From positions 682,001-746,000 of the forward strand of contig VSJF01000008.1 in assembly GCA_009739215.1 (NCBI GenBank): a stretch of DNA of 64,000 nucleotides, read 5' to 3'. The position numbers and the translations under genes are program-made. Under the pieces are notes generated by a model that saw nothing but the letters and a program-made list of their open reading frames with translations, searched no databases and was not told the origin of the DNA. Position 1 is the first letter of the stretch; the number at the start of each line of letters is the position of its first letter. This document shows positions 10,812 to 25,566 of this stretch, in pieces. Source of the stretch: Floccularia luteovirens. Its lineage: Eukaryota; Basidiomycota; Agaricomycetes; Agaricales; Squamanitaceae.

Positions 10812-12375
10812 TCAGTCTTCCGAACCGACACCCAGTGGCACAATAAATAATCCCTGCCTGTCATACTTGTTCTTGATCGACCTTAATCTGCTATAGTTAG
10901 AACCGAAAAATGTCTTCTGGAAGTCTTCAAAGAGTGATGCCTAGGAAAAAGAATTACGGTCAAGATTATCAAACTATCGCTATGAGAAACTTACTTCGTC
11001 AAAATATGTGGTTGAATTTGGAGAAAGAGGGTCGAGGAGCTTGAGATTGTCCTTGAGATTCTGTTGTACTTATTTGATAACCTCCACAGGGGTACCATTC
11101 AACCATCTCCACTCATGTAAACAATTCCAAACGATTTCTGAAATGCTGGGTTCAGCTCAACAGAATCAGGATCGACTTTGGCAACTGCACCCCCTGCAGC
11201 ATAGGCTATTCTGTTCAAGAACCGAATTCAACCTCACGTACCCGCCTATAACCGATTGCGCAATCTCTGTGGACGAAAAGTTGGCGTTGAACACAAATGC
11301 TGTTACAGGGTATCGTTCATGTGTTTGGTAGGTTACCGAGGTGACGACCCCATATGTACCTCCACCTCCTCCACGTAATGCCCAGAACAAATCTGGACTT
11401 CTGTGAGCATTGACGGCACGGTACTTCCCATCTGAAGTAACAATGCCGAATTGAAGTGTATTGTTCACACCTGCAAAGCAGCGTTTATATTTCAAATACG
11501 TAGTGTGAAGAGACCATGATTACCTAGTCCATGGCGAGGGGTGAATGCATTATGACCACCACACATAATCCAGCCTCCAGCAGCACCAACAGATCCGCCT
11601 GATATCCCGTCTACAACCAAGCGTCCGTTCAAACGAGCAGCATTGTAAGCTTCTCGCCACTGTACACCAGCCCCCAAAGTTAAAGCTGAAATTGCTGAGT
11701 TCATAGGTTTTAAAATAGTATAGGGACCACTCACCTTTTAAACTACTTGAAAGCGGACCTCCGAGGGGAACAAATGAGGGTTTGTACGTTATGTCATCTC
11801 CGGGAGTTGTACTTCTACCGAGAAGGTCATGATTTAAAAGCAATATGTAAACCATCTTCTGGTTTGAGAAAACTACAGGAGGGTTACCCAGTGTTCTTAA
11901 CCATTATATGGAGGTTATGTTGTGCTGCAAATTTGACAGCAGCTTGAACGTCTTTAACGGTACGCGCATCAACACCAATGGGGGGTATATTCCCTTGGCT
12001 ACAGGGAAAACCTAACGTAGTGCCCAGAAAGCAAGCGCTGAGTGTTCCATTCTTGAACTGGAAGGTTTCATAATTTTTGAAGTCCATTGCCCAGGATGAG
12101 ACGACCGAAAGAATCCATCCCAAACTGTTTACTTGTACATCTGTGCAGTTGCCCGTTGGATTGGAAGGCGGATAACAGACAGACGCCAGAGGAATGGGAG
12201 AGATAAGTGGTTGAGACAGTTGTGCGGCAAGTTCAGAAAAGAGTAGGGCTGAAGGCCAACATGGCACGTTGTATAGACATTTGCAGTCCGAAGATTTACC
12301 CAGAAAAAAAGCTGGTAGAGTCAAGGATGGTTGATGAGGTTTGCCATATGAATTTTGTATGAGAACTGCTCCCAT
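10812..12375 (-). pseudogene. Broken FAD-linked berberine-bridge-type oxidase
   Basis: Exons show an FAD-binding PCMH-type oxidase: CKCLYNVPCWPS near the N-terminus, VGVDAR-like IGVDARTVKDVQAAVKF, the FAD loop LTLGAGVQWREAYNAA, GGSVGAAGGW, GGGHNAFTPRHGLG, SPDLFWALRGGGGGTYGVVTS, and a C-terminal BBE domain (NYSRLRSIKNKYD, GLFIVPLGVGSED-stop). The gene is damaged. The HDLLGRSTTPG exon has lost its acceptor and the conserved residues after it. About 140 residues expected between VRLNSVLEQ and the AYAAGGAVAKVDPDS segment are missing. That junction changes frame, and a stop follows VYMSGDG. A normal signal peptide is also absent. It lies between the two inverted arms; TATATATA at ~12408-12416 may be its old promoter. 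Confidence 0.8.
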
Positions 12376-12476
12376 TTTATAACTGCTCCGGATTGCTTTC
12401 GTGTTCGTTATATATACGTACCAATGGGAGGCTCATCTCTCGTGAAGAGTTCATTGTATCGAGTTGAATTACATGT

Positions 12477-13547
12477 TTCACGTGCGCAAGATTAAAGCGC
12501 GCCAGGACCAAACAAAGACAACTTTTCACGCCCATGACCGCGTATAAATAACAATGCACTACACTGAGATACCAACAACCCCCAACCTCTATTATCCACC
12601 TAGGAGGTACCGCAATCTCTTAACTTTTGAGAACATCTACTACCGCCTTTGCCCACTTCTTAATACGTTGAAGGACTCCAAGCATCTGTCACCCAACATA
12701 CAACGCCATCTACGTCGGCCAAAGAATACCACACAATGTGGACAGGTATATTTCCAGTTCAGGGCATCCAATCCACATGCTGTCCAACTATACAACCACA
12801 CGGGAAAGCGGGGCCTCTGACCGCCAACTCTGACTCAGTCGTACATGATAGCACGCTGCTGTGTGTGCGACGTGGGATCCGCGCTCAACGCCTAGGGTAG
12901 ATGGCGCGCGGGTTCAGGTGTGGCACCCCTCTCAGCTAAGCCATGGACCTTATCCAGCATAGAGAATAGTGTCCAGGTGCATGCCATCGTCGCCCTATGA
13001 TGGGGTTCTTGATGTGTCGGACAGGGAAGCGGATTACTTCATGGGTAGAGTGGCGTATTGGGTGCTCTTGGGCTCTTTACCGTGTTCGGCGGGTGTTATT
13101 TTGTATCGTGTGCGTATGAATTCGTAACATTTTTTAAATACCCCGCTAATGCTATCTTTCCAGTCCGCAATTTAATGTCATAACCAACTGATACATGAGA
13201 CTCCCTGCAGCGAGTTCCATCTTATGCTCGAGTCACAGTTTGACTATAATTCAACAATTTATTAAGAACAGCCCTAATGCTTGCTCTTGGGATGGTTGAT
13301 TTACTTGAAGGAGATATTTGCATACACTCGGGCCTGATAGTGAATAGTGTCAAGCTTGATTGATCCTTCTTCCAACCCATTATGACTTGTTATCGAAACT
13401 GCAAGTAAACTTGATAATTTCAAAACTTTCGCCTAATAAAACCCAGGAGCCGAAGATCTTTAGCAACAAGATACAATGCCTTGTAATTTTACATACGCAT
13501 AGTGACACCATTCCTATTTGCCACTGGCTGCATTAGCCAACTCCCAT
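12477..13547. repeat. Right arm of ~1 kb imperfect inverted repeat
   Basis: This is the reverse complement partner of 9549-10516. The near-identical core is 12755-13081; the rest is recognisable but diverged and carries an extra ~100 bp near 13090-13190. Relative to the left arm it lacks an 11-bp segment near 12996 and carries 21 extra bases near 12640-12665. The arms point away from the oxidase remnant, so the structure reads as two divergent copies of one unit. Confidence 0.85.
12554..12820 (+). CDS. Small unassigned ORF carried by the right arm
   Basis: An 88-residue ORF starts just after a TATAAATA box (~12543-12550). It contains YYPPRRYRNLLTFEN, HLSPNIQRHLRR, KNTTQC and QFRASNPHA. The left arm encodes the same motifs in one frame, with an in-frame seven-codon difference and several silent changes, which hints at past selection for protein. 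The left copy has no ATG and ends earlier. No family recognised; it may be an exon of a larger gene or a chance ORF in a repeat. A second short ORF (12981-13127, MPSSPYDGVLDVSDREADYF) lies downstream in the same arm. Confidence 0.25.
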   Translation: MHYTEIPTTPNLYYPPRRYRNLLTFENIYYRLCPLLNTLKDSKHLSPNIQRHLRRPKNTTQCGQVYFQFRASNPHAVQLYNHTGKRGL

Positions 13548-14066
13548 TGTGTGAATTTTTGACCAGGACATAGTCTGCCTCGTGGCGCACGGATTTGTGA
13601 CACGCTACTTTCGTACCCAAACCTTGCGAGGGATTGTCCCTCAAATATTTTCCCCATCTCCCCAAAGAATAATCAGATGGCTTTCCGCCTAAGCTGGATT
13701 TCTAGATAGTCGATGATGAACAAGTGGACACATGTGAGCAATCATTAGCATGTGCAGCATCTCGGAGGTTGTTGCCTTTTTCTGTCTACGTGGTGAATAG
13801 AAGTTCCGATGCCATGACTAGTCCTGTAGGAGGGCAGGTAGTAATCGATAATCGTTGATATTCGACCTTCTAGAAGTTTTAATATCAATATCGGATAAAT
13901 GCGTATCTGATATACAGAAATTTTGTAAATTCATTACTATACGCATAAGTACAGTACCACAAATCACTGATCATGTTGTCGGATTTATTCTCCACAGCTG
14001 CCGCTCATCAAAGTTCTGGCTGGGTGGTGCAAGTGTGATCTTAAACATGACCAGGAAAGTCAGAAA
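13548..14066. other. Spacer right of the inverted-repeat island
   Basis: AT-rich, with no supported gene. The ORF at 13855-14070 has no motifs and overlaps the 3' end of the next minus-strand gene. Confidence 0.4.
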
Positions 14067-14590
14067 CTAATTAGCTAGCTGTATCGCGCTACCAAATCTC
14101 ACGATATTTCCGTTTTCTCCTTCTCCATCGTTCGAGCTCCAAACAAACCCGTCAACAATGATCCTATTGTGTCCAATTGTCACTAACGTCCCTTAAAAAT
14201 TTAATTTTACTACACACCTGTACACGTCCATGAATACCCATTCGAGCTCCCAAGACTCAGTATGCTTCTCTTTCCCTATTATTTGATTTCCGCTTGTGGG
14301 TGCACCATCAGAAGACGCATACTGTGCACAATTGAAGGCTGCACTGTAGATTAAGTACAGCTTCTTCTCGGATCGTATCCTTTCCAAAAACCACTATAAG
14401 ATAATGCATACTCATCAGTTCCCTTTTTTCGCCCAGAAGAAATGGATACTTTATAATTTGGTTTCAGGGGACCAGAACACGGCGTTTCAATACATAATAG
14501 CGCACTTTCGTTTCTTAGAAGCACCACACGCGCGAATGAATTGTAAGCATTGGTGATTGTGTACTTCCCATTTGGCAGGTCTTCCGCCAT
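14067..14590 (-). CDS. Unassigned small protein, possibly beta-trefoil
   Basis: Starts MAEDLPNGKYTITNAYNSF and, after an intron with a GTGTGT donor and CAATAG acceptor, ends with an exon encoding IIVDGFVWSSND ... AIQLAN-stop. In between are LYLIYSAAFNCAQYAS and ESWELEWVFMDVYR. The spacing of W and Y residues and the NGKYTI opening recall fungal beta-trefoil lectins or protease inhibitors, but this is inference. The two halves are out of phase by one base. An extra A in the run at 14386-14390 (six T on the coding strand) would join them in frame, so the break may be a consensus error. About 160 residues if joined. Confidence 0.45.
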
Positions 14591-15038
14591 TATGTCTGGT
14601 CGACTAGAGAGTTAGCGGGTGGAATGAGCATTGATAGGTGCCTAATGAAGCTGCAATCAGAGGCATATCAGGGAACAGGAGAAGCAATAAGGGGTTCGAC
14701 ATAGCAAACGCCGCGCGTAAAACAATGACGATGAATCCTGATCATGATCATGATGGCGCAATGGAATAGATGTAGCACTCGCACCCTTCTAGAGTGGCAG
14801 CGTCAACGGTGCCCCCTATAGTAATGCAGAAGTTTTGATCACTGGTAGGATCTATACAGGGGGAGATTATAATGGATGGTTCACACAAAGGAGCTCGTTC
14901 AAAACCCTCGTTGATTGATATTAAGAAATGCAACCCACAATAAAATACAAACGCGGATCAGTACATTCGCATACATTTGACTATCTCAAGTGATGCAGTT
15001 TGGTTGAATCCCAGTCTATGCAATGAACCACAAGGCTT

Positions 15039-15412
15039 CTATGACTCTAAACTGTAGGTATTTTTTTCCAGCTGTGCAGGAAAATAGGATAAGTATATTG
15101 CATCCACAAAGAGGAAATGAGTACAACTCACCTCAGCCTCCAATTCACGTCTCACCCGGTACTCCTCATCTGCCTTGATCACAAGGTGGTGATCATCCAG
15201 GTCTTCAATCACAAAACTCTCTTTCTCATTCATCGACAACAGAATCTGTTTCACGGCTGGGTCACTACATGTTCAATGCCCTGAGTGTTGGTTCTTGGTT
15301 TTTGAAGGCAAATTAAGTGAGCTGACCATGTGAGAAGAACACCTATTTCATACTATCGTAAGTCCCTTGCTTATAGCTTTGATAAGGTGAACAGACCTTT
15401 GATTGCACGCAT
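15039..15412 (-). CDS. TFB5: General transcription and DNA repair factor IIH subunit TFB5
   Basis: Four tiny exons, separated by introns 15343-15396, 15265-15326 and 15072-15131, encode about 65 residues. The protein opens MRAIKGVLLTCDPAVKQ and continues ILLSMNEKESFVIEDLDDHHL to a lysine/glutamate-rich end (ELEKNTYSLES). The opening and the FVIEDLDDxHL motif are diagnostic of TFB5/GTF2H5 (TTD-A), the small subunit that stabilises TFIIH in nucleotide-excision repair and transcription. Length matches the family (~70). Each splice site is GT..AG and keeps frame. The first ATG gives exactly the family N-terminus. Confidence 0.92.
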
Positions 15413-16136
15413 CCCAAGTTTCAGAACGAAAAAACGAGCTCGCCGAACAGATCGTTAATCGGCAGATGCCGAGCAGTGTGCTCGACGCCTCATTCGAAAC
15501 TCAGTACTCAGTATTTGCTCACTATCATATTAACAAGTTTGCTATTGTACTTGACAGCGTGTTATCTATCGTATCTTTTACGCGACCCATCTGTCTGTTT
15601 AGAGAGAGCATGTCTATTTCTCATTGTATCCTATGAGAATAGGCAACCTATTCATGTATCTCGATATCAACCTGAGTCCATGCCCTGACCTCATGTAGGA
15701 AATTTTGCTAGACCGGACCGAACTTTGAAATCGCAAGTGCGCCGCGCCCGGAGTCGAGTAGTGCATTGTAGCAACGGATTTGGGCAACTACTGAGCCAAA
15801 GTGACCTAGTTCGTGACTTATGATACTTAGATCACTCAGTCTACGCCGGAAACCCCTATTTCTCATAGGAAGGTTGGCTTTGCCATTTCAAGTCCACCCC
15901 AATTTTGCGTGTGTTTCAACCTCACTCCCCATGTTTTCTCGATTGTCGCTAATTTGAATTCGATCCATATCATTATTTATTCTTAACGGACCCGGATTCA
16001 CGACATTACCAATTGTATTTCTTCGTCAATTTCATAATCTCTGTCGTGTCGTTTAAATAAAATTGCAACCTCATGATCAACTCCAAAACTCTCTACAAAC
16101 CTCGCAAACTCGTCTAGTCCGCCACCAATCATCAGA
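15413..16136. other. Divergent promoter region TFB5 / RKI1
   Basis: Separates two head-to-head housekeeping genes. The plus-strand ORFs at 15403-15688 overlap only the first exon of TFB5 and carry no motifs. Confidence 0.4.
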
Positions 16137-17510
16137 ATGGCTCAATCAGTTGTAAGTCTTCCTGAGGGTAATTTCAAGGGCTCGAGCCCAGAAGGTTCGC
16201 AACGACTTGACAGGTTGTTTCGATTCATTTATCTTAATCCACTCATCCAGCAATTCTTGTAAAACCTATCCTGAGCGCGATTGAGGGATCGAAGAAGTTG
16301 GCTGCGTACACCGCAGTGGACAGACATGTGAAACCAGAACACAGAGTGAGTGAATTTGTCTTGGAGTTTAATATTGATAATTAACGTATTCATTAGATCA
16401 TTGGTATTGGTTCTGGTGCGTGCTTCTGTGAGATGGAGCGAGGGTACGTTAATTAATAAAGGCACGAAAAGGTTCCACAGTTCCGTATGTTGTAGGAGAG
16501 GATTGTTCAGCAAGGTCCTGAGGCGAATAAGAATCGTGTGTTCATACCCACTGGTCTGTGTTTCATGAGATTGTGATTGATTGGCAGGGTTTGACATCCA
16601 ATGCAGGTTTCCAGTCGAAGGAACTCATCGTCTCTTCTAAATTGACACTGGGCGATGTGGATGAGTATCCGACCATAGATGTCACTTTGGATGGTGCTGA
16701 TGAGTACGTTGTAATAACAGATATTATAATAATTTTGATATAATTTTTCCTAGGGTTGATTATCGACTTAATTGTGTGAAAGGTGGAGGCGCATGCCACC
16801 TACGGGAAAAAGTGATAGCAGAAGCTGCGAATACGTTTGTGAATTTTGCTAATTGTTTAGTTATTTTTGTTGACGTTCTCTCACAGCTTCATTGTCGTAG
16901 CTGATTATCGGAAAAATGTCGAATTCCTAGGAACTAGTGTACTTCTCACTCTGATGCTTCTGCTCCACAACACGCTAAATGGTACTTCGTATAGTATGCT
17001 CCAGGAGTGCCGATTGAGGTAGTGCCGTTTGCGTACGGGAAAGTGCTACGGAACCTACACCATAATCTTGGGTCACCTAATGCGACGTTGCGAATGGCTG
17101 TGAAGAAGGGTGATGTGATAGGCTAACAGGCACTTTCCTAGTAACTGACGTCTCGATTGCCCTTCTAGCTGGACCAGTCGTAACAGACAACGGCAATTTT
17201 GTCATTGACGCACCATTCGGCAGGGAAAAAATGATAGACCCATATACAGTGAGTAGCGATCGGCTGCTTGCTCAAAAGATCATTCGCTGATCATTATACG
17301 ACTCTCAGATCTTGTCTCAGATCAAAATTCTGACGGGCGTTGTTGAAGTGGGTTTATTCTGTCATATGGCGAAGGCGGCATATTTCGGTAATGAGGTGAG
17401 TTCATATTCCTACTGGATGAAAATAATAGGGTGACGCTCGCTGTTAGGATGGCACTGTTACAGCTCGGTGGGACGACGGTAAAGTAGAGCAGATAACTGG
17501 AGCAGAGTAG
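16137..17510 (+). CDS. RKI1: Ribose-5-phosphate isomerase A
   Basis: Exons join to the full RpiA fold: SAIEGSKKLAAYTAVDRHV, the substrate loop IGIGSGSTVPYVV, FIPTGFQSKELI, the catalytic-site block [65 protein letters not shown] and a C-terminal GLFCHMAKAAYFG, ending at TAG 17508-17510. It interconverts ribose-5-P and ribulose-5-P in the cytosolic pentose phosphate pathway, which supplies erythrose-4-P for the neighbouring shikimate enzyme. Exon 1 is 16137-16167. One defect: after STVPYVV the frame shifts by one base (GG at 16495-16496 where one G gives ERIVQQGPEANKNRVF). As the enzyme is normally essential, a consensus error is more likely than loss. Confidence 0.88.
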
Positions 17511-17859
17511 GATATTGGCACAACACCTTGGATATTGTTGAACGCCGGGTCTGTTAAACTGAGTTTTGTTAGATATCCGTTTATCTCTTGTGCAACGACA
17601 CGTATAACAAGCTGAATAGTACCATAACCGTGAAGGCTATTTTACTTTCGCGGTGATAGCTCGTCTGAGTGATTGCGCAAATCTACCTGTGCCTGCTCCG
17701 GCTGTCATGGACTTGGGTGAGAGCACGTGACTGCACTGATAAAGATAATCGGAGACTTCGCAAAGTCTTCAAAAGGACATTTCGTCTTTTTATGATTTCA
17801 CTAATTACTTAGTCCACTACCCACTACTCTCCTCATCCCCGTCTGAGTTTTCGACTGCC
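17511..17859. other. Spacer RKI1 / AROM
   Basis: About 350 bp holding the 3' end of RKI1 and the promoter of the co-oriented AROM gene. No gene seen. Confidence 0.4.
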
Positions 17860-22920
<5,061 letters not shown>

Positions 22921-23387
22921 TTAGTGAGAATGTTCTAAAGAATAGAAAGATTTGGGCAGGTTATTTTGTAAAGCATAGTTGTATTTCTTTCCATGATGAG
23001 GTATAAACAAACTGGGGTACGCTCAGTCGTTTTACCGACAAATGTAGAAACTTGGACACTCTCATGGGTCGCGGGATTGAAGGAAGGTGAAGATAACATG
23101 TACCTATGTAAAAGTTGAGTGGCGAGTTGGAACGGAAGGGGGGTATCCGGAGGAAAGAGGGACAAAACAAAATAGAAACAGCAATAATTGAATAAAGAAA
23201 GTAGGGCGACGATAACGATTATTAAAAGGGGGATATGTAAGGGTTCGTAGGATGTCGTATAAATTTAATAATCGCCGGAAAGAAAGTCACAAAAGCACAA
23301 GAGATTTCAAAGTATACATTACCGGTTCCACTATTATCCATTTCGCACAAACTCTTATCATCATGACCTTCCTAAAAGTACTGTAAG

Positions 23388-24762
23388 CTACAGTCTGTGA
23401 CCAGGCACGGCCCAAAACAACATAGTCAATGCTGTCACGAATGCTGCTAACAAGGACGCTAACCCAAATCGCACGACCCATAAGTAGCCTCTTGACATAC
23501 GGCTCGCGAATTGTCAGTGTGCGGAAAGGGGTCGTCTCAGACTGGCCAAGGAAAACCAAGATAGGGTCAAGTTCGTACTGATGGGATATGAGGAACAAGA
23601 CAGCAAAAGTGAAAGGTATGAATAGCTGTCATATTCCCAAGATCAGTCTAGTGTGTGACTAGATTGTATAGATTACTTACGAAGAAGCGCTTTGATTTGG
23701 GATGTACGTCTAGGAAGATAAGTGAAAAGGCAACTGCGAGTCCTATCCAGAGGATGATGAGTCCGGCAATTAACCGAACCAGTGAAGATATAGGGGTAAG
23801 ATTCCCAAATGCCTTTTGAACGCAGGAATCGGGGAAAGGCATCTTGTTCCATTGCCCTGAAACAGTACTCCTTCTGGGCATGGAAGATGTCAGGGATTTG
23901 GGCCATCAGTGCCAGTTCACTGGATGACTTGGGTTCTTGCGAGCTGCTTAAGGGAAAGCTATGGATACGGAGTGCTGGTGGCAGATATATTTCGTGGTTT
24001 TCCTGGGAGTTCACAGTGTTCCCTGCGGGGGATAGGTAGCGGTAGAATATTCGTTCTGCGGAGGCGATGAGGTCCATGCGGGTGATAGCTGCGGAACGTG
24101 GAATGACTGTTGGGGCACGCGATGCTCGTCTCATGTTGAACAACGTTGGTGTACGTCCTGAGAGGGAAAACGGTGTTGATGACCGAGGTGGGTTTTCAAG
24201 ACCATCATTAGGAGAGGCGGAGGCAACACGAGCGTTATCACTCATGGGTGGTCTAGGACTTGTTGAACGACGACCTTTTTCATCGTGACTTGCACCTGCG
24301 GCAGCAAGGTTGCGCTTATCCTGGTCAGTGATCATGTCGCCAGTGCTTGCCGTACTTCGCTTCGTTCCGCCAAGATCTGGATTCAGACCGACTACTGTGC
24401 CATAGATTGATCCTCTCCTTCTTGCATAATCCCAATATTGCGGCCAGTCCTCCTTGATTGTACGCCCAGACTTGCGAACATCCTTGAAGTATGCTCTGCA
24501 TAGATTTTCATGCTGCTGAACATCAAGCCAAAAATCGAGTATATCCTCTGCACCTTCCCGTTGTAGGAAGAGGCTGTTGTCATGATCAGTTGTCAGCACG
24601 ATGTAGTTGAGCACTTTACAGAAAAAAAGAAAATTTGACGCACTAGAACATGAAAAGATCAACGGGTGGGCGAGTTCTCCTGGAAAGGACTTCTGTGAAG
24701 GATGGGAGCCTGTTTTTGCGGCTATTGGCCCAATCATCTTGTTGTCGTTTCTCGTCGTCCAT
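23388..24762 (-). CDS. RAX1: RAX1-like protein: RGS domain plus membrane helices
   Basis: The chosen start (ATG 24760-24762) gives MDDEKRQQDDWANSRKNRLP, then TEVLSRRTRPPVDLFMFY, and an intron joins it to LFLQREGAEDILDFWLDVQQHENL, the first half of an RGS fold. A long Ser/Pro-rich insert follows, then the second half (RIFYRYL, HAQKEYCFRAMEQDAFPRFLRSK). Next come hydrophobic helices (LIAGLIILWIGLAVAFSLIF) and LFIPFTFAVLFLISHQ. The RGS-plus-TM layout matches yeast Rax1, a bud-site/polarity factor at the plasma membrane. At 23463-23465 (CCC, plus strand) the frame slips: dropping one base gives the family-typical end LTMLFWAVPGHRL-stop at 23388, otherwise an unrelated tail runs to 23287. Confidence 0.82.
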
Positions 24763-24960
24763 AGCAAAGCTGAAGAAACGGCTTGCTGGACGTCGTCTTT
24801 GGTGTCGTTAGCGGCGAGAGAAGTGTTGAAGACAAGCGAGGAGCGTGGGTTCAAAATGGGACATCCATGTTGATAGCTGGTAACGGCTTATGTAATTAAT
24901 TCCTTGCTGATCCGTGACCACCACCATCCTTTCAGTCACAAAGAGCTTGCTCATTCAAAC

Positions 24961-25349
24961 ATGTCTTTAGCAAGAGTTTTCACTCCAGCATTGCGAGAAA
25001 TTCGCATTCTATGCTCACAGACAGGCCCAGCATCAGCAGGCACACGGTAGGTATTAACTCACCCTATGATACTACATGCGTTGACACCGCCCTTGTTTTA
25101 GGGAGTTTATTGTTGCCAAGTACCCAATCATCAAACAACACAATCCTGATTTGCCCGTATTAATTCGGGAAGCGAATGGAACACCAGCACGAGTGTTTGC
25201 AAGGTTTGGTGTGTGGAAACGCGTGGCCTTTGATCTAAACTATGCTAAATTGCTATTCTATAGAGCGCGGCTTGGAGAAACACGTTGAACTAGACAACCT
25301 CACTGCTGCAGACGTGGAAAACAAAGTTACACAACTACTACAGTCATAA
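24961..25349 (+). CDS. NDUFA2: NADH:ubiquinone oxidoreductase B8-type subunit (NDUFA2)
   Basis: Three exons (introns 25047-25101 and 25209-25263) encode about 90 residues: MSLARVFTPALREIRILCSQ, then REFIVAKYPIIKQHNPDLPV, LIREANGTPARVFARFERG and a C-terminal ELDNLTAADVENKVTQLL. The LREIRI..C opening, the YP.IK..NP stretch and PxVFARF are the marks of the CI-B8 thioredoxin-like accessory subunit of mitochondrial complex I. Length and start match the family. It is divergently arranged from RAX1 with only ~200 bp between starts, so the two probably share a promoter region. Confidence 0.92.
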
Positions 25350-25566
25350 TTAATACCTAGAAGTGAATGAAATAAGATGAACACCTTACACCTTACGCAA
25401 CTTCGTCGGACGCTATCCGGTACATTTTTCTCTGAGATGCCGCTCTGCTAAGGTATGTCACAGCACAGCATCATGTTCGCGAGGTTGGTTTCGTTCATGC
25501 TTCAGATGGGATTACAAGACTATATCTTGGCTTTGTGGATATCCTTAAGACCAGACAAGTTATTTT
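25350..25566. other. Convergent 3' spacer
   Basis: Short gap between the converging NDUFA2 and membrane-protein genes; nothing recognised. Confidence 0.35.

Noticed and set aside
15403..15688. Plus-strand ORFs opposite TFB5 exon 1
   Set aside because: No motifs, and the minus-strand spliced TFB5 explains the conserved sequence.
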